A DNA stretch of 64,000 nucleotides from HGM11368 sp051883395 (lineage in GTDB: Bacteria; Bacillota; Clostridia; Christensenellales; UBA3700): assembly GCA_051883395.1 (NCBI GenBank), contig JBJETQ010000002.1, positions 1 through 64,000 on the forward strand, in the 5' to 3' direction. The notes below the pieces were generated by a model. That model was not told the DNA's origin, did no database searches, and saw only the letters and a program-made list of their open reading frames with translations. Shown in pieces: positions 51,901-59,185 of this stretch. A program made the position numbers and the translations under genes. Each line of letters starts with the position of its first letter. Within the stretch, counting starts at the first letter, position 1.

Positions 51901-53033
51901 GCTTTCATCTGAGTACCGAGTTGACGGCTGGCATAGAAGAATTTGTCAAACGGCCACTTAGGAAATTTGACTACTATATAATCGACGCTTGGCTCGTTGC
52001 AGGCGTAAGTGCAACCCGTAACCGAGTTTCTGATTTCGTCAAGGGCGTATCCTATGGCAATTTTGGTGGCAACCTTGGCTATCGGATAGCCCGTCGCTTT
52101 GCTGGCGAGCGCCGAACTGCGGCTCACTCTCGGATTGACTTCAATGACGGCATACTGCATGCTGTCGGGGTGGAGAGCAAACTGAACGTTGCAACCGCCT
52201 TCGACTTTGAGTGCGTTGACTATTTTGAGAGCAGCGCTGCGCAACATTCCGAATTCTTTTTCGGACAAAGTAATTGCGGGAGCGACGACTATACTGTCGC
52301 CGGTGTGTACACCGACAGGGTCGACGTTTTCCATACTGCACACGGTGATGCAGTTGCCAAGAGAATCTCTGATGACTTCAAATTCTATCTCTTTCCAGCC
52401 GCTGATACACTTTTCGACCAATATCTGATGGATAGGGCTAAGGCGCAATCCGTTTTCTGCTATATCTTCAAATTCTTCCCTGTTGTGTGCAATGCCGCCG
52501 CCTGTGCCGCCTAACGTAAACGCAGGACGAATGATGACGGGATAACCGATTTGCTCTGCTACCATTACGCCGTCGTCCATAGTGTTGACGACTTCGGACG
52601 GAATGACGGGTTCATTGATTTGGGCAAGGGTATCCTTGAAACTCTGTCTGTCTTCCGCTCTGTCTATCGTCTCGGGATTAGCACCCAGAAGTCTGACTCC
52701 CATCTTGTCCAAAAAGCCTTCTTTTGCCAACTGCATGCTCAGCGTAAGCCCCGTCTGTCCGCCGAGAGTGGATAGCAGGCTGTCGGGACGTTCCTTTTCG
52801 ATAATTCTTTTGACGGTGGTGAGAGTCAGCGGCTCGATATAAATTCTGTCTGCCACCGCATTGTCGGTCTGAATTGTTGCCGGATTGGAATTGACAAGCA
52901 CGACTTCGAGATTGTCTTCTTTGAGCGCACGACACGCCTGCGTTCCTGCGTAGTCAAATTCCGCCGCCTGTCCGATGACGATAGGTCCCGAACCGATAAC
53001 CATTACTTTGTGTAAATCTTTGTTGAGTGGCAT
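48987..53033 (-). CDS. carB: carbamoyl phosphate synthase large chain fused to a diaminopimelate epimerase-like domain
   Basis: 1348 residues in one frame. Residues 1-~1070 are a complete CarB: two ATP-grasp halves (GSGPIVIGQAAEFDYAGTQA; GSGPIRIGQGVEFDYA; TLGGTGGGIA) and the C-terminal allosteric domain (STSSKGKLPTRDSVKIRR). Residues ~1071-1348 are a DapF-type epimerase (KFVKMHSAGNDRIFF start). Its first catalytic Cys1142 is kept in VCGNG, but the second, usually in GETxACGTG, is Ser1291 in GETFASGSGS; a new Cys sits at 1285 (DKGCGET). CarB makes carbamoyl phosphate; DapF would make meso-diaminopimelate for peptidoglycan and lysine. I know of no such fusion. Follows carA; ATG behind AAGGAG. 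Confidence 0.93.
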   Translation of the reverse strand: MPLNKDLHKVMVIGSGPIVIGQAAEFDYAGTQACRALKEDNLEVVLVNSNPATIQTDNAVADRIYIEPLTLTTVKRIIEKERPDSLLSTLGGQTGLTLSMQLAKEGFLDKMGVRLLGANPETIDRAEDRQSFKDTLAQINEPVIPSEVVNTMDDGVMVAEQIGYPVIIRPAFTLGGTGGGIAHNREEFEDIAENGLRLSPIHQILVEKCISGWKEIEFEVIRDSLGNCITVCSMENVDPVGVHTGDSIVVAPAITLSEKEFGMLRSAALKIVNALKVEGGCNVQFALHPDSMQYAVIEVNPRVSRSSALASKATGYPIAKVATKIAIGYALDEIRNSVTGCTYACNEPSVDYIVVKFPKWPFDKFFYASRQLGTQMKATGEVMSIGSSFEQALMKAVRGAEISMDTLYNKKIAAMSDMELQDKMLSCDDERIFVIYELLRRGVTVNEIHTKTRIDRWFLNKIANIIDMERALATQQLDDELYLQAKKIGFLDSSIERISGKKITRPIHASYKMVDTCAAEFPAQTPYFYSTYDSENEAEEFIKAHSNGKKKVIVFGSGPIRIGQGVEFDYASVHCVWALKRKGYEVVIVNNNPETVSTDFDTADRLYFEPLTNEDVLNIINTEKPDGVVVAFGGQTAIKLTKLFREKNIRILGTQAEYIDMAEDRELFDELLEKLQIKRPVGYTVMTKEEALDVANKIGYPTLLRPSYVLGGQNMCVCHSDADVIEYMDVILSQKIENPVLIDKYLMGREIEVDAICDGEDILIPGVMQHIERTGIHSGDSIAVYPSWNLSDEMLARIVECSKMLAINLHTVGLVNIQYLIYEEELYVIEVNPRSSRTIPYISKVTGVPMVDLATRCILGEKLSDMGYGTGLYPKSNYVAVKVPVFSFAKLVNVDTQLGPEMKSTGEVLGLADTLEEALFKGLVAAGYRMKKKGGIFITVRDQDKAEIGDIAQKFEDLGYTLYATKGTARVLRERGLEVVTVDKIHQNMEHNNLTLIESGKIDYIISTSSKGKLPTRDSVKIRRKAVERSIPCLTSIDTANAVANCLMSRYSEYNTELVDINKLRKGKQAHKFVKMHSAGNDRIFFDCLDGVSIDNPEGVAVRMSDRHFGVGAEGIILIEKSEIADAKMRIFNCDGSQGAVCGNGLFGVAKYLYDNRKVNKLDITVETPTGIRDIKIKTQDGEAMYMTVNMGTPVLKPAQIPVKLSGKNAIGVPYTVDGKEYLLNVLSMGNPHCVLFVEHLDNVDISKLGSQLEYDSIFPERTNVEFAKVIDRHTVKARIWDKGCGETFASGSGSCAVVVSAVLNGYLPKYTDITVKQSGGDMVVRYTDDGVLLKGTSVEVFSGIINF

Positions 53034-54091
53034 TATTTATTCTCCTTTGTCAAATTGATAAATTGATCGTATATAAAATCGGTGGCAATCGGTCCGCCGT
53101 TGACGCCGGGCAGAAACTCGGTGGAGATTGCCCTGTAATCGTCGTATTGCAAACCTTCTACGCTTGCGTCGTTGACGTTGACGAAGGTAGGATGAAGCCC
53201 CTTTGCATCGCTTACGTCAATGTCGGTATTATGATTTTGATAAGTTACAAATAAGCGACCTGTATCGAGTTTTTTGGTAGGTTGATTGCCGTGATGTCCG
53301 TATTTCATTTCGACAATCTTTGCTCCGCATGACATTGCCATGAGCTTGTGTCCGAGACCTATGCCGAGCATAGGCAATTTTGTTCCTATCTGTCTGATGG
53401 TATCTATCACGCTTTCGCAATCTTTCACTCTATCGCTGCCTGCCGACCAGACTACTCCGACAGGATTGCACACCATAATTTCCTGCACGCTACTGTCTGC
53501 CGACATTATTTTTACTTTCATGCCTTTATCTGCCAATGCTTCGGCTATATCGTAGGTCTCGCCCAAATCGACAAGACATACCGTTGCACCGCTGCCCATT
53601 TCTTTGCCTGCCTTGGCGCTCTTTTTGCTCGCCAGCGAAACCGTAGGAGTGTAATTTTTCAACAGTTTCTCCTGTTCATTGTCAAGGCTTGGCGAAGTAG
53701 TGATGAGCGCATTGACGCAACCGTTGTCTCTGATGACTTTGGTGAGCATACGGGTATCCACCCCCTTGAAACCGACTATTCCTTTGCTCTCCATAAAATT
53801 GTCGATAGCTCCGACGCTCCTGAAATTGGAAGGTTTGTCGCACACTTCTCTGACTATTACGGCTTTGACGTGGCATTGTTTGCCTTCTACGTCGTCGTTG
53901 ACGCCGAAATTGCCGAATGAAGGAAAAGTGCCGACAACGAATTGTCCCTGATAGCATTCGTCAGTGAGCAACGTCATATCGCCGCCCATGGCGGTATTGA
54001 AAACAAGCTGTCCCACAACTTGTCTTTTTGCTCCGAAAGCCGTGCCTTCAAAGACCTGGCCACTTGCAAGATACAAATAAAGTTTGTCCAT
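53033..54091 (-). CDS. carA: carbamoyl phosphate synthase small chain with inactivated glutaminase
   Basis: 352 residues with the CarA N-terminal domain (LYLYLASGQVFEGTAFGAKR ... NTAMGGDMTLLTDECYQGQ) and a class I amidotransferase domain. The nucleophile Cys of GICLGHQ is Gly245 (LGIGLGHK, codon GGT at 53357-53359). The triad HPE is LPG (His to Leu, Glu to Gly, ~328-330), and the oxyanion region is WSAGSD. Glutamine hydrolysis should be impossible, so the synthase probably uses free ammonia. The fold, KYGHHG and TYQNHN segments remain, implying a structural or regulatory role with CarB. Start ATG 54091 behind GAGAGGT, overlapping carB by one base. Confidence 0.92.
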   Translation of the reverse strand: MDKLYLYLASGQVFEGTAFGAKRQVVGQLVFNTAMGGDMTLLTDECYQGQFVVGTFPSFGNFGVNDDVEGKQCHVKAVIVREVCDKPSNFRSVGAIDNFMESKGIVGFKGVDTRMLTKVIRDNGCVNALITTSPSLDNEQEKLLKNYTPTVSLASKKSAKAGKEMGSGATVCLVDLGETYDIAEALADKGMKVKIMSADSSVQEIMVCNPVGVVWSAGSDRVKDCESVIDTIRQIGTKLPMLGIGLGHKLMAMSCGAKIVEMKYGHHGNQPTKKLDTGRLFVTYQNHNTDIDVSDAKGLHPTFVNVNDASVEGLQYDDYRAISTEFLPGVNGGPIATDFIYDQFINLTKENK

Positions 54092-54119
54092 ATATACCTC
54101 TCAAAAAATTATCAGACAT

Positions 54120-54168
54120 AAAAAAAGAAGACTTCCAAAGCATATCCCAATGCCTTGCCCGTCTTCTT
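54120..54168 (-). terminator. leader terminator (attenuator) of carAB
   Basis: Minus strand stem AAGAAGAC / GTCTTCTT extended by an inner stem CAAGGCAT / ATGCTTTG, followed by a T7 run, 30 nt before carA. The 5' arm begins at the stop codon of the leader peptide. Confidence 0.85.
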
Positions 54169-54217
54169 ACAGCATGTGCCGACTGTTGCGGCTTTTACTC
54201 TTGTAGGTTGGTCGCAT
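54167..54217 (-). CDS. leader peptide of carAB (16 residues)
   Basis: ATG at 54217 behind ACGGAG with a 5-nt gap, reading M-R-P-T-Y-K-S-K-S-R-N-S-R-H-M-L then TAA at 54167-54169. Three Arg codons (CGA, CGC, CGG). The stop codon touches the 5' arm of the intrinsic terminator, so the position of a translating ribosome should decide whether the terminator forms. Control by arginine is a guess from the Arg codons. No PyrR-type box is evident. Confidence 0.65.
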   Translation of the reverse strand: MRPTYKSKSRNSRHML

Positions 54218-54268
54218 AAAAACTCCGTCGTCCAGTTTGCCCGACTCCGTTGCCGAGCTGTTATTAAA

Positions 54269-54297
54269 ATGATACGACAATACTTGTCTGATGTCAA
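54269..54297 (-). promoter_or_regulatory. promoter of carAB
   Basis: Minus strand TTGACA (54292-54297), 17-nt spacer, TATCAT (54269-54274). Leader of ~170 nt before carA. Confidence 0.85.
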
Positions 54298-54340
54298 TCT
54301 AAAAACCGTAAAAAAATAATATTTATTTGGCTCATTTTAA

Positions 54341-54369
54341 ATGACATAAATGCGGTATTTTGGTATACT
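54341..54369 (+). promoter_or_regulatory. promoter of purF-asnA
   Basis: ATGACA (54341-54346), 17-nt spacer, TATACT (54364-54369), divergent from the carAB promoter. No riboswitch or PurR box is obvious in the ~24-nt leader. Confidence 0.7.
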
Positions 54370-54399
54370 AAAAGCGAATTTTATTTGCGGAGGGACATA

Positions 54400-55821
54400 A
54401 TGCAAAAGAGTGCGTCGGATAGACTTCATGAAGAATGCGGTATATTCGGTATATACGACAAGGCTGAATCCGGCAATATCGCAAGCACGGTTTACTACGG
54501 TCTGTTTGCTCTGCAACATCGTGGTCAGGAAGCGGCAGGTATCGCCGTCAATCACAACAGAGAAATCACTCTATTGAAAGGTCTCGGTCTGGTCAGCGAC
54601 GTATTTAAACATCAGGACCTTGCTTCTGTGCAGGGCGAGATAGCTATCGGACACGTAAGATATAGTTCGGGTCCTTTTAAAGGAGTTGAAAACGCTCAGC
54701 CAATTACGGTAAATTATGCCAAAGGCAATCTTACCGTGGCTCACAACGGCAACATTACCAACTCTCAGGCGCTGAGAACGGCTCTGGAAAATCAGGGTGC
54801 TATATTCCACTCAAACAACGACAGCGAGATAATATGCTATCTCATTGCAAGAGAGAGATTGAAATGCAAGACGATAGAAGAAGCCGTTGCCAACGTGGTT
54901 CCTATGCTAAAAGGAGCATTTTCGTTGCTTATTATGAGTCCTACCAAACTCATTGCTTTGAGAGACCCGCTTGGTATCAGACCGCTGTGCATGGGTTATA
55001 TCAACGAAAGCGTGGTGTTCGCAAGCGAAACATGTGCTCTGGAAACGGTGGGAGCAAAGTTTGAAAGAGATATCAAGCCCGGCGAAATACTGGTAGTTGG
55101 CAAGGACGATATGTACAGCGATATGCGTTATGCCACCGACAAGTCGGCGCTGTGTATTTTTGAACACGTCTATTTTGCAAGACCCGACAGCATCATCGAT
55201 AATCAAAGCGTAAACGAAGCTCGCATGAACGCAGGCAAACTGCTGGCTATTCAGTACCCTGTGGACGCAGACCTTGTAATTGGCGTTCCTGACAGCGGTC
55301 TGTGCAGCGCAATTGGTTATTCGGCACAGAGCGGTATTCCTTACGGTACGGGTCTGATTAAAAACAGATATATCGGCAGAACTTTTATTCAACCTACTCA
55401 GGCAATGAGAGAAAGAAGCGTAGCATTGAAACTCAACGCTTTGGAAAGCAACGTCAGGGGCAAGCGTATAGTGATGATTGACGACTCTATCGTAAGGGGA
55501 ACTACCCTGAAAAATATCGTCAAGCTACTCAAAACGGCAGGTGCAACCGAAGTTCACGTACGTATCAGTTCGCCTAAATTCCTGTACCCTTGTTTCTACG
55601 GTACAGATATTCCTGACAGAAGCTGCCTTGCCGCAGTAAAATGGACGGAAGATGAAATAAGACAAAATCTCAATGCCGATACATTGGGCTTTTTGAAACT
55701 AGAAAGTGTAAAAGATATTGCTCCTTGCTCCACCGCAGGTTTCTGCACAGCTTGCTTCGACGGCAAATATCCTTCTTGCGTGGACAATACAATAGATTCG
55801 CAATTTATTGACAAAATGTAG
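54400..55821 (+). CDS. purF: amidophosphoribosyltransferase
   Basis: First committed step of purine synthesis: PRPP plus glutamine gives phosphoribosylamine. A 12-residue propeptide (MQKSASDRLHEE) precedes the catalytic Cys of CGIFGIYD, which becomes the N-terminal nucleophile. The glutaminase has GHVRYSSGP and NGNITN. The PRPP motif is IVMIDDSIVRGTT. C-terminal Cys residues (CSTAGFCTACFDGKYPSC) suggest the 4Fe-4S type, as in Bacillus. I start at ATG 54400 behind GGAGGG, not the upstream TTG at 54385. 473 residues. Confidence 0.96.
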   Translation: MQKSASDRLHEECGIFGIYDKAESGNIASTVYYGLFALQHRGQEAAGIAVNHNREITLLKGLGLVSDVFKHQDLASVQGEIAIGHVRYSSGPFKGVENAQPITVNYAKGNLTVAHNGNITNSQALRTALENQGAIFHSNNDSEIICYLIARERLKCKTIEEAVANVVPMLKGAFSLLIMSPTKLIALRDPLGIRPLCMGYINESVVFASETCALETVGAKFERDIKPGEILVVGKDDMYSDMRYATDKSALCIFEHVYFARPDSIIDNQSVNEARMNAGKLLAIQYPVDADLVIGVPDSGLCSAIGYSAQSGIPYGTGLIKNRYIGRTFIQPTQAMRERSVALKLNALESNVRGKRIVMIDDSIVRGTTLKNIVKLLKTAGATEVHVRISSPKFLYPCFYGTDIPDRSCLAAVKWTEDEIRQNLNADTLGFLKLESVKDIAPCSTAGFCTACFDGKYPSCVDNTIDSQFIDKM

Positions 55822-55829
55822 GTGATTAT

Positions 55830-56810
55830 ATGTATCAATCTCAACTTAACCTTATTCAGACAGAAATAGCAATCAAAACTATCAAAGACAACTTTGAAAA
55901 GTTCTTGGCAGGCAACCTTAATCTGACCCGTGTTTCCGCTCCGCTGTTCGTTCTCAACGATACAGGTCTCAACGACAATCTCAACGGAGTTGAACGCCCC
56001 GTAGGTTTTGACATCAAACAGACAGGCAAAAAAGCCGAAGTGGTACACTCCCTTGCCAAATGGAAAAGATACGCCCTTCATTATTACGGATTTGAAGTGG
56101 ACAGCGGTCTTTATACCGATATGAACGCAATACGCCGTGATGAAATATGCGACGAAATACATTCTTTGTACGTCGACCAATGGGACTGGGAAAGAGTTAT
56201 CAGCGAAGAAGAACGCAATCTTGACTTTCTCAAAGAAATTGTCGGCAAAATATATAGCGCAATCTATTCTACCGCTACCGTCATCGAAAGCATGTATTCG
56301 CTAGAAAACTTTTTGCCTAAGCAAATAACATTTATTACTTCGCAGGAGCTGGAAGATATTTATCCTGATCTCGAACCAAAAGAAAGAGAAAACGAACTGG
56401 CAAAGCAACTGGGAGCAATATTTATTATCGGTATTGGAGACGATCTTAAATCGGGCAAACCGCATGACAAACGTGCTCCCGACTATGACGACTGGGCTCT
56501 CAACGGCGACCTTATAGTCTGGTATCCACAGCTCAATCGTTCTGTTGAGCTGTCGTCCATGGGCATAAGAGTAAACAAAGAAGCCATGCTCTATCAACTC
56601 AATAAACTCGGCGCAAGCGACAGGCTGGAACTTCCTTTCCACAAGGCTTTGATGTCGGACGAATTGCCACTAACGATAGGCGGCGGTATAGGTCAATCCC
56701 GTCTGTGCATGGTTCTGCTGCACAAGGCGCATATAGGCGAAGTGCAAAACTCTATATGGCCGGACGAAATGATTGAAGATTGCAGGAGTAAAAACATATT
56801 TTTGCTGTAA
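55830..56810 (+). CDS. asnA: aspartate-ammonia ligase (asparagine synthetase A)
   Basis: Makes asparagine from aspartate, ATP and free ammonia; class II aminoacyl-tRNA synthetase fold. Features are QTEIAIKTIKDNFEKFL at the start, VSAPLFVLNDTGLNDNLNGVERPV, VVHSLAKWKRYAL, RRDE...DQWDWE and the motif 3-like GGGIGQSRLCM. 326 residues, typical. Lies 8 nt after purF with GTAGGTG before the ATG, so one transcript. Using ammonia directly matches the predicted ammonia dependence of the nearby carbamoyl phosphate synthase. Confidence 0.96.
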   Translation: MYQSQLNLIQTEIAIKTIKDNFEKFLAGNLNLTRVSAPLFVLNDTGLNDNLNGVERPVGFDIKQTGKKAEVVHSLAKWKRYALHYYGFEVDSGLYTDMNAIRRDEICDEIHSLYVDQWDWERVISEEERNLDFLKEIVGKIYSAIYSTATVIESMYSLENFLPKQITFITSQELEDIYPDLEPKERENELAKQLGAIFIIGIGDDLKSGKPHDKRAPDYDDWALNGDLIVWYPQLNRSVELSSMGIRVNKEAMLYQLNKLGASDRLELPFHKALMSDELPLTIGGGIGQSRLCMVLLHKAHIGEVQNSIWPDEMIEDCRSKNIFLL

Positions 56811-56811
56811 A

Positions 56812-56827
56812 AGTCGATACGTATCGA
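56812..56827 (+). repeat. copy of the TCGATACGTATCGA element downstream of asnA
   Basis: AAAAGTCGATACGTATCGAA on the plus strand, sense to asnA and immediately after its stop, before the terminator. Confidence 0.8.
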
Positions 56828-56836
56828 AAAAAATTG

Positions 56837-56866
56837 AAAAGAGAAACGAAAGTTTCTCTTTTTTTT
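56837..56866 (+). terminator. terminator of purF-asnA
   Basis: 11-bp stem AAAAGAGAAAC / GTTTCTCTTTT with a GAAA loop and a continuous T-run. Confidence 0.9.
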
Positions 56867-56877
56867 GATACAATCAG

Positions 56878-56907
56878 AAATACCACCCGAATAAGTGGGT
56901 GGTATTT
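56878..56907 (-). terminator. terminator of the phosphofructokinase operon
   Basis: 11-bp stem AAATACCACCC / GGGTGGTATTT with an 8-nt loop, 33 nt past the stop at 56940. The T tail is short, so efficiency is uncertain. Confidence 0.75.
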
Positions 56908-56939
56908 GTGTTAGATTTTTATTAAGACGTTCTAAAAGA

Positions 56940-58196
56940 TTATTTCTTGACCAAAACCTTTTTGAGACGAGCAAATCTTGGCAAGCCGTCTTCGAGCGGA
57001 GCTTTGCAATCGCCTTGAATGAGTGGCAAAGCGTAATCAACGTAGTCTTGCGAAAGCATTGTGCCGTCGTTGATAATCCACTCGGCAGGAATCTTCTTTT
57101 CGGTGTTGGCAGCCTTAGAAAGACCTACTACGCCGATTTTGCACTTATATTTGCCGTTTGCGCCCGTTGCTCTTTTGAGTACGACCATCTTGTCGGTGGT
57201 GCCTTTGACAGCATACTTAACTGCGGCTGCGCCCGACTTGAATGCTTCTTCTACGTCCACCTTGGAAGCAAGGTGTGCGCCGCATCTTTGCATAAGGCTG
57301 AATTCGATTGCTCTGGTCTTGTGTCCGAATTTCTCTTTGCACAGGTTGCTGAGTGCTGCGCCTACACCGCCGAGTTGAGCGTGTCCGAAACTATCTTTTG
57401 CAATGTTCTTGTTGAGAGTTTCTGCGATAAGTTCGCCGTTTTCGTTGGCGATACCTTCGGAGATGGCAATCATACATTTGCCGTTGTTCTCTGCAAGTTT
57501 TTTCTCTACGTCGGCAAGGAATTTGTCGGTGTTGAAAGGAACTTCCGGGAGATAAATGAGGTCAGGTCCCAGTCCTTTGTAGTTTGCCAAAGAAGCTGCT
57601 GCGGTCAACCAACCTGCATGTCTGCCCATGATTTCTACTACCGTAATCATTGGGGTATCGTAAACGTTGGCGTCAAGTTTGAGTTCCATCATTGTAGTAG
57701 CAACGTACTTGGCTGCGGAAGCATATCCAGGACAATGGTCGGTACCGAAAAGGTCGTTGTCGATGGTCTTAGGTACGCCCATAACTCTCATTTCCCAATC
57801 GTTCTTTTTCATGAACTTACTGATTTTGTTGCAAGTATCCATAGAATCGTTGCCACCGTTGTAGAAGAAGTATCTGATGTTGTATTTTTTGAATACTTCG
57901 AGCAATCTTCTGTAATCGGTGTCGTCCTTTTTGACGTCTTTGAGCTTGTATCTTACCGAACCCAAAGCAGACGAAGGAGTATTTTTGAGAAGCATAAGTT
58001 CGCTCATGTCTTCTTGGGACATGTCGTAAAATTCTTCGTCAAGTACACCCTTGATGCCGTGTGCGGCTCCGTAAACTGCGGTAATGCAGTCTTGTTTGAG
58101 TGCTTCGGTAAATACGCCCGCAGCACTTGCGTTGATAACGGATGATGGTCCGCCCGATTGACCGAACATCAATGCTCCTACCAATTTCTTTTCCAT
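56940..58196 (-). CDS. pyrophosphate-dependent 6-phosphofructokinase
   Basis: Phosphorylates fructose 6-phosphate, reversibly, with PPi instead of ATP. GQSGGPSSVINAS and YNGGNDSMDT replace the GGDGS of ATP enzymes. PKTIDNDL carries the Lys diagnostic for PPi use (ATP forms have PGTIDND), and MGRHAGWL binds the sugar phosphate. 418 residues, as in the PFP group of anaerobic bacteria. Twenty nt after pfkA, with GGAGG before the ATG. Having both kinases in one transcript gives irreversible and reversible routes. Confidence 0.93.
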   Translation of the reverse strand: MEKKLVGALMFGQSGGPSSVINASAAGVFTEALKQDCITAVYGAAHGIKGVLDEEFYDMSQEDMSELMLLKNTPSSALGSVRYKLKDVKKDDTDYRRLLEVFKKYNIRYFFYNGGNDSMDTCNKISKFMKKNDWEMRVMGVPKTIDNDLFGTDHCPGYASAAKYVATTMMELKLDANVYDTPMITVVEIMGRHAGWLTAAASLANYKGLGPDLIYLPEVPFNTDKFLADVEKKLAENNGKCMIAISEGIANENGELIAETLNKNIAKDSFGHAQLGGVGAALSNLCKEKFGHKTRAIEFSLMQRCGAHLASKVDVEEAFKSGAAAVKYAVKGTTDKMVVLKRATGANGKYKCKIGVVGLSKAANTEKKIPAEWIINDGTMLSQDYVDYALPLIQGDCKAPLEDGLPRFARLKKVLVKK

Positions 58197-58216
58197 AAGT
58201 AAACCTCCAAAAATAA

Positions 58217-59185
58217 TTAACTTCCTAATATTGTCGCTGTCTTATACAGCTCTTTGTTGAACACTCTCGGCATAGCCAACGCTTCGCTGATGTCGTCGTC
58301 TATGATTTGATTGTTGCGTATACCGACTACTCTACCGCCCTTGTCGGCTTTGAGTACGTCAACTGCCCTTACGGCAAATTTGGCGGCAAGCATACGGTCC
58401 TGCATAGATGGCGCACCGCCCCTTTGGATATATCCGAGCGTCGTCGTCTTGATGCTTCCTTCAACTCCTTTTTCTTTGAGCTGAGCTTTGAGTTCTTCCG
58501 CCTTGCAGACGCCTTCGGCAAGTACGATGATGTCGGAAGTCTTGCCTAGCCTTTGATTGCGTCTTATTCCCTTGACGACGTTGTCGATGTTGAACTCAAC
58601 TTCCGGTACGAGTATAAGCTCAGCGCCACCGCCAATACCGGAATATAGTGCGATATCACCGCATTTTCTGCCCATAACTTCGATTATACACACACGGTCG
58701 TGGGACGTCATGGTGTCTCTGAGATTGTTGATTGCTCCGAGAACGGTGTTGCAGGTAGTATCAAAGCCAAGCGTAAAATCGGTATATGCAAGGTCGTTGT
58801 CAATAGTACCCGGAATACCCACCGTCTTGACGCCGAACATATCGTACAGGTCTTTTGCGCCCCTGAAACTTCCGTCGCCGCCAATGACGACAAGTCCTTC
58901 GATGCCATAGTCGTCAAGAGCGTCTACCGCCCTTGCCATAACTTCCTTCTGGACAAACTCCGGACATCTTGCCGTTTTGAGCATTGTGCCGCCACGCTGA
59001 ATGATGTCGGACACGCTACGTTTGTTCATCATGTTGATGCTGCCTTGAAGTAAGCCTACGTATCCTTGATTGATGCCGTAAACTTCAAGTCCTTGGTCAA
59101 TGGCGTATCTGGTAACCGCTCTTATGCAAGCGTTCATACCCGGAGCGTCGCCACCGCTCGTCAAAACTCCTATTTTTCTCATCAT
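58217..59185 (-). CDS. pfkA: ATP-dependent 6-phosphofructokinase
   Basis: Glycolytic enzyme. IGVLTSGGDAPGMNA binds ATP, VVIGGDGSFRGA carries the ATP-type Gly, IPGTIDNDL holds the catalytic Asp, and EVMGRKCGDIAL binds fructose 6-phosphate. 322 residues, tetrameric in the family. Its first ATG overlaps the TRAP stop (ATGA); the second ATG at 59182 is better spaced from GGAG and may be the true start. The WhiA-DnaE-PfkA order is common in clostridia; TRAP between DnaE and PfkA is not. Confidence 0.95.
   Translation of the reverse strand: MMRKIGVLTSGGDAPGMNACIRAVTRYAIDQGLEVYGINQGYVGLLQGSINMMNKRSVSDIIQRGGTMLKTARCPEFVQKEVMARAVDALDDYGIEGLVVIGGDGSFRGAKDLYDMFGVKTVGIPGTIDNDLAYTDFTLGFDTTCNTVLGAINNLRDTMTSHDRVCIIEVMGRKCGDIALYSGIGGGAELILVPEVEFNIDNVVKGIRRNQRLGKTSDIIVLAEGVCKAEELKAQLKEKGVEGSIKTTTLGYIQRGGAPSMQDRMLAAKFAVRAVDVLKADKGGRVVGIRNNQIIDDDISEALAMPRVFNKELYKTATILGS

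Noticed and set aside
48987..53033. Assembly error or frameshift creating the CarB-DapF fusion
   Set aside because: The frame is open across the junction, no internal ribosome site or start precedes the DapF part, and both domains are full length, so a real fusion is the simpler reading.
54169..54297. A PyrR-binding attenuator in the carAB leader
   Set aside because: No match to the PyrR anti-antiterminator loop consensus was seen. A leader-peptide model fits better.
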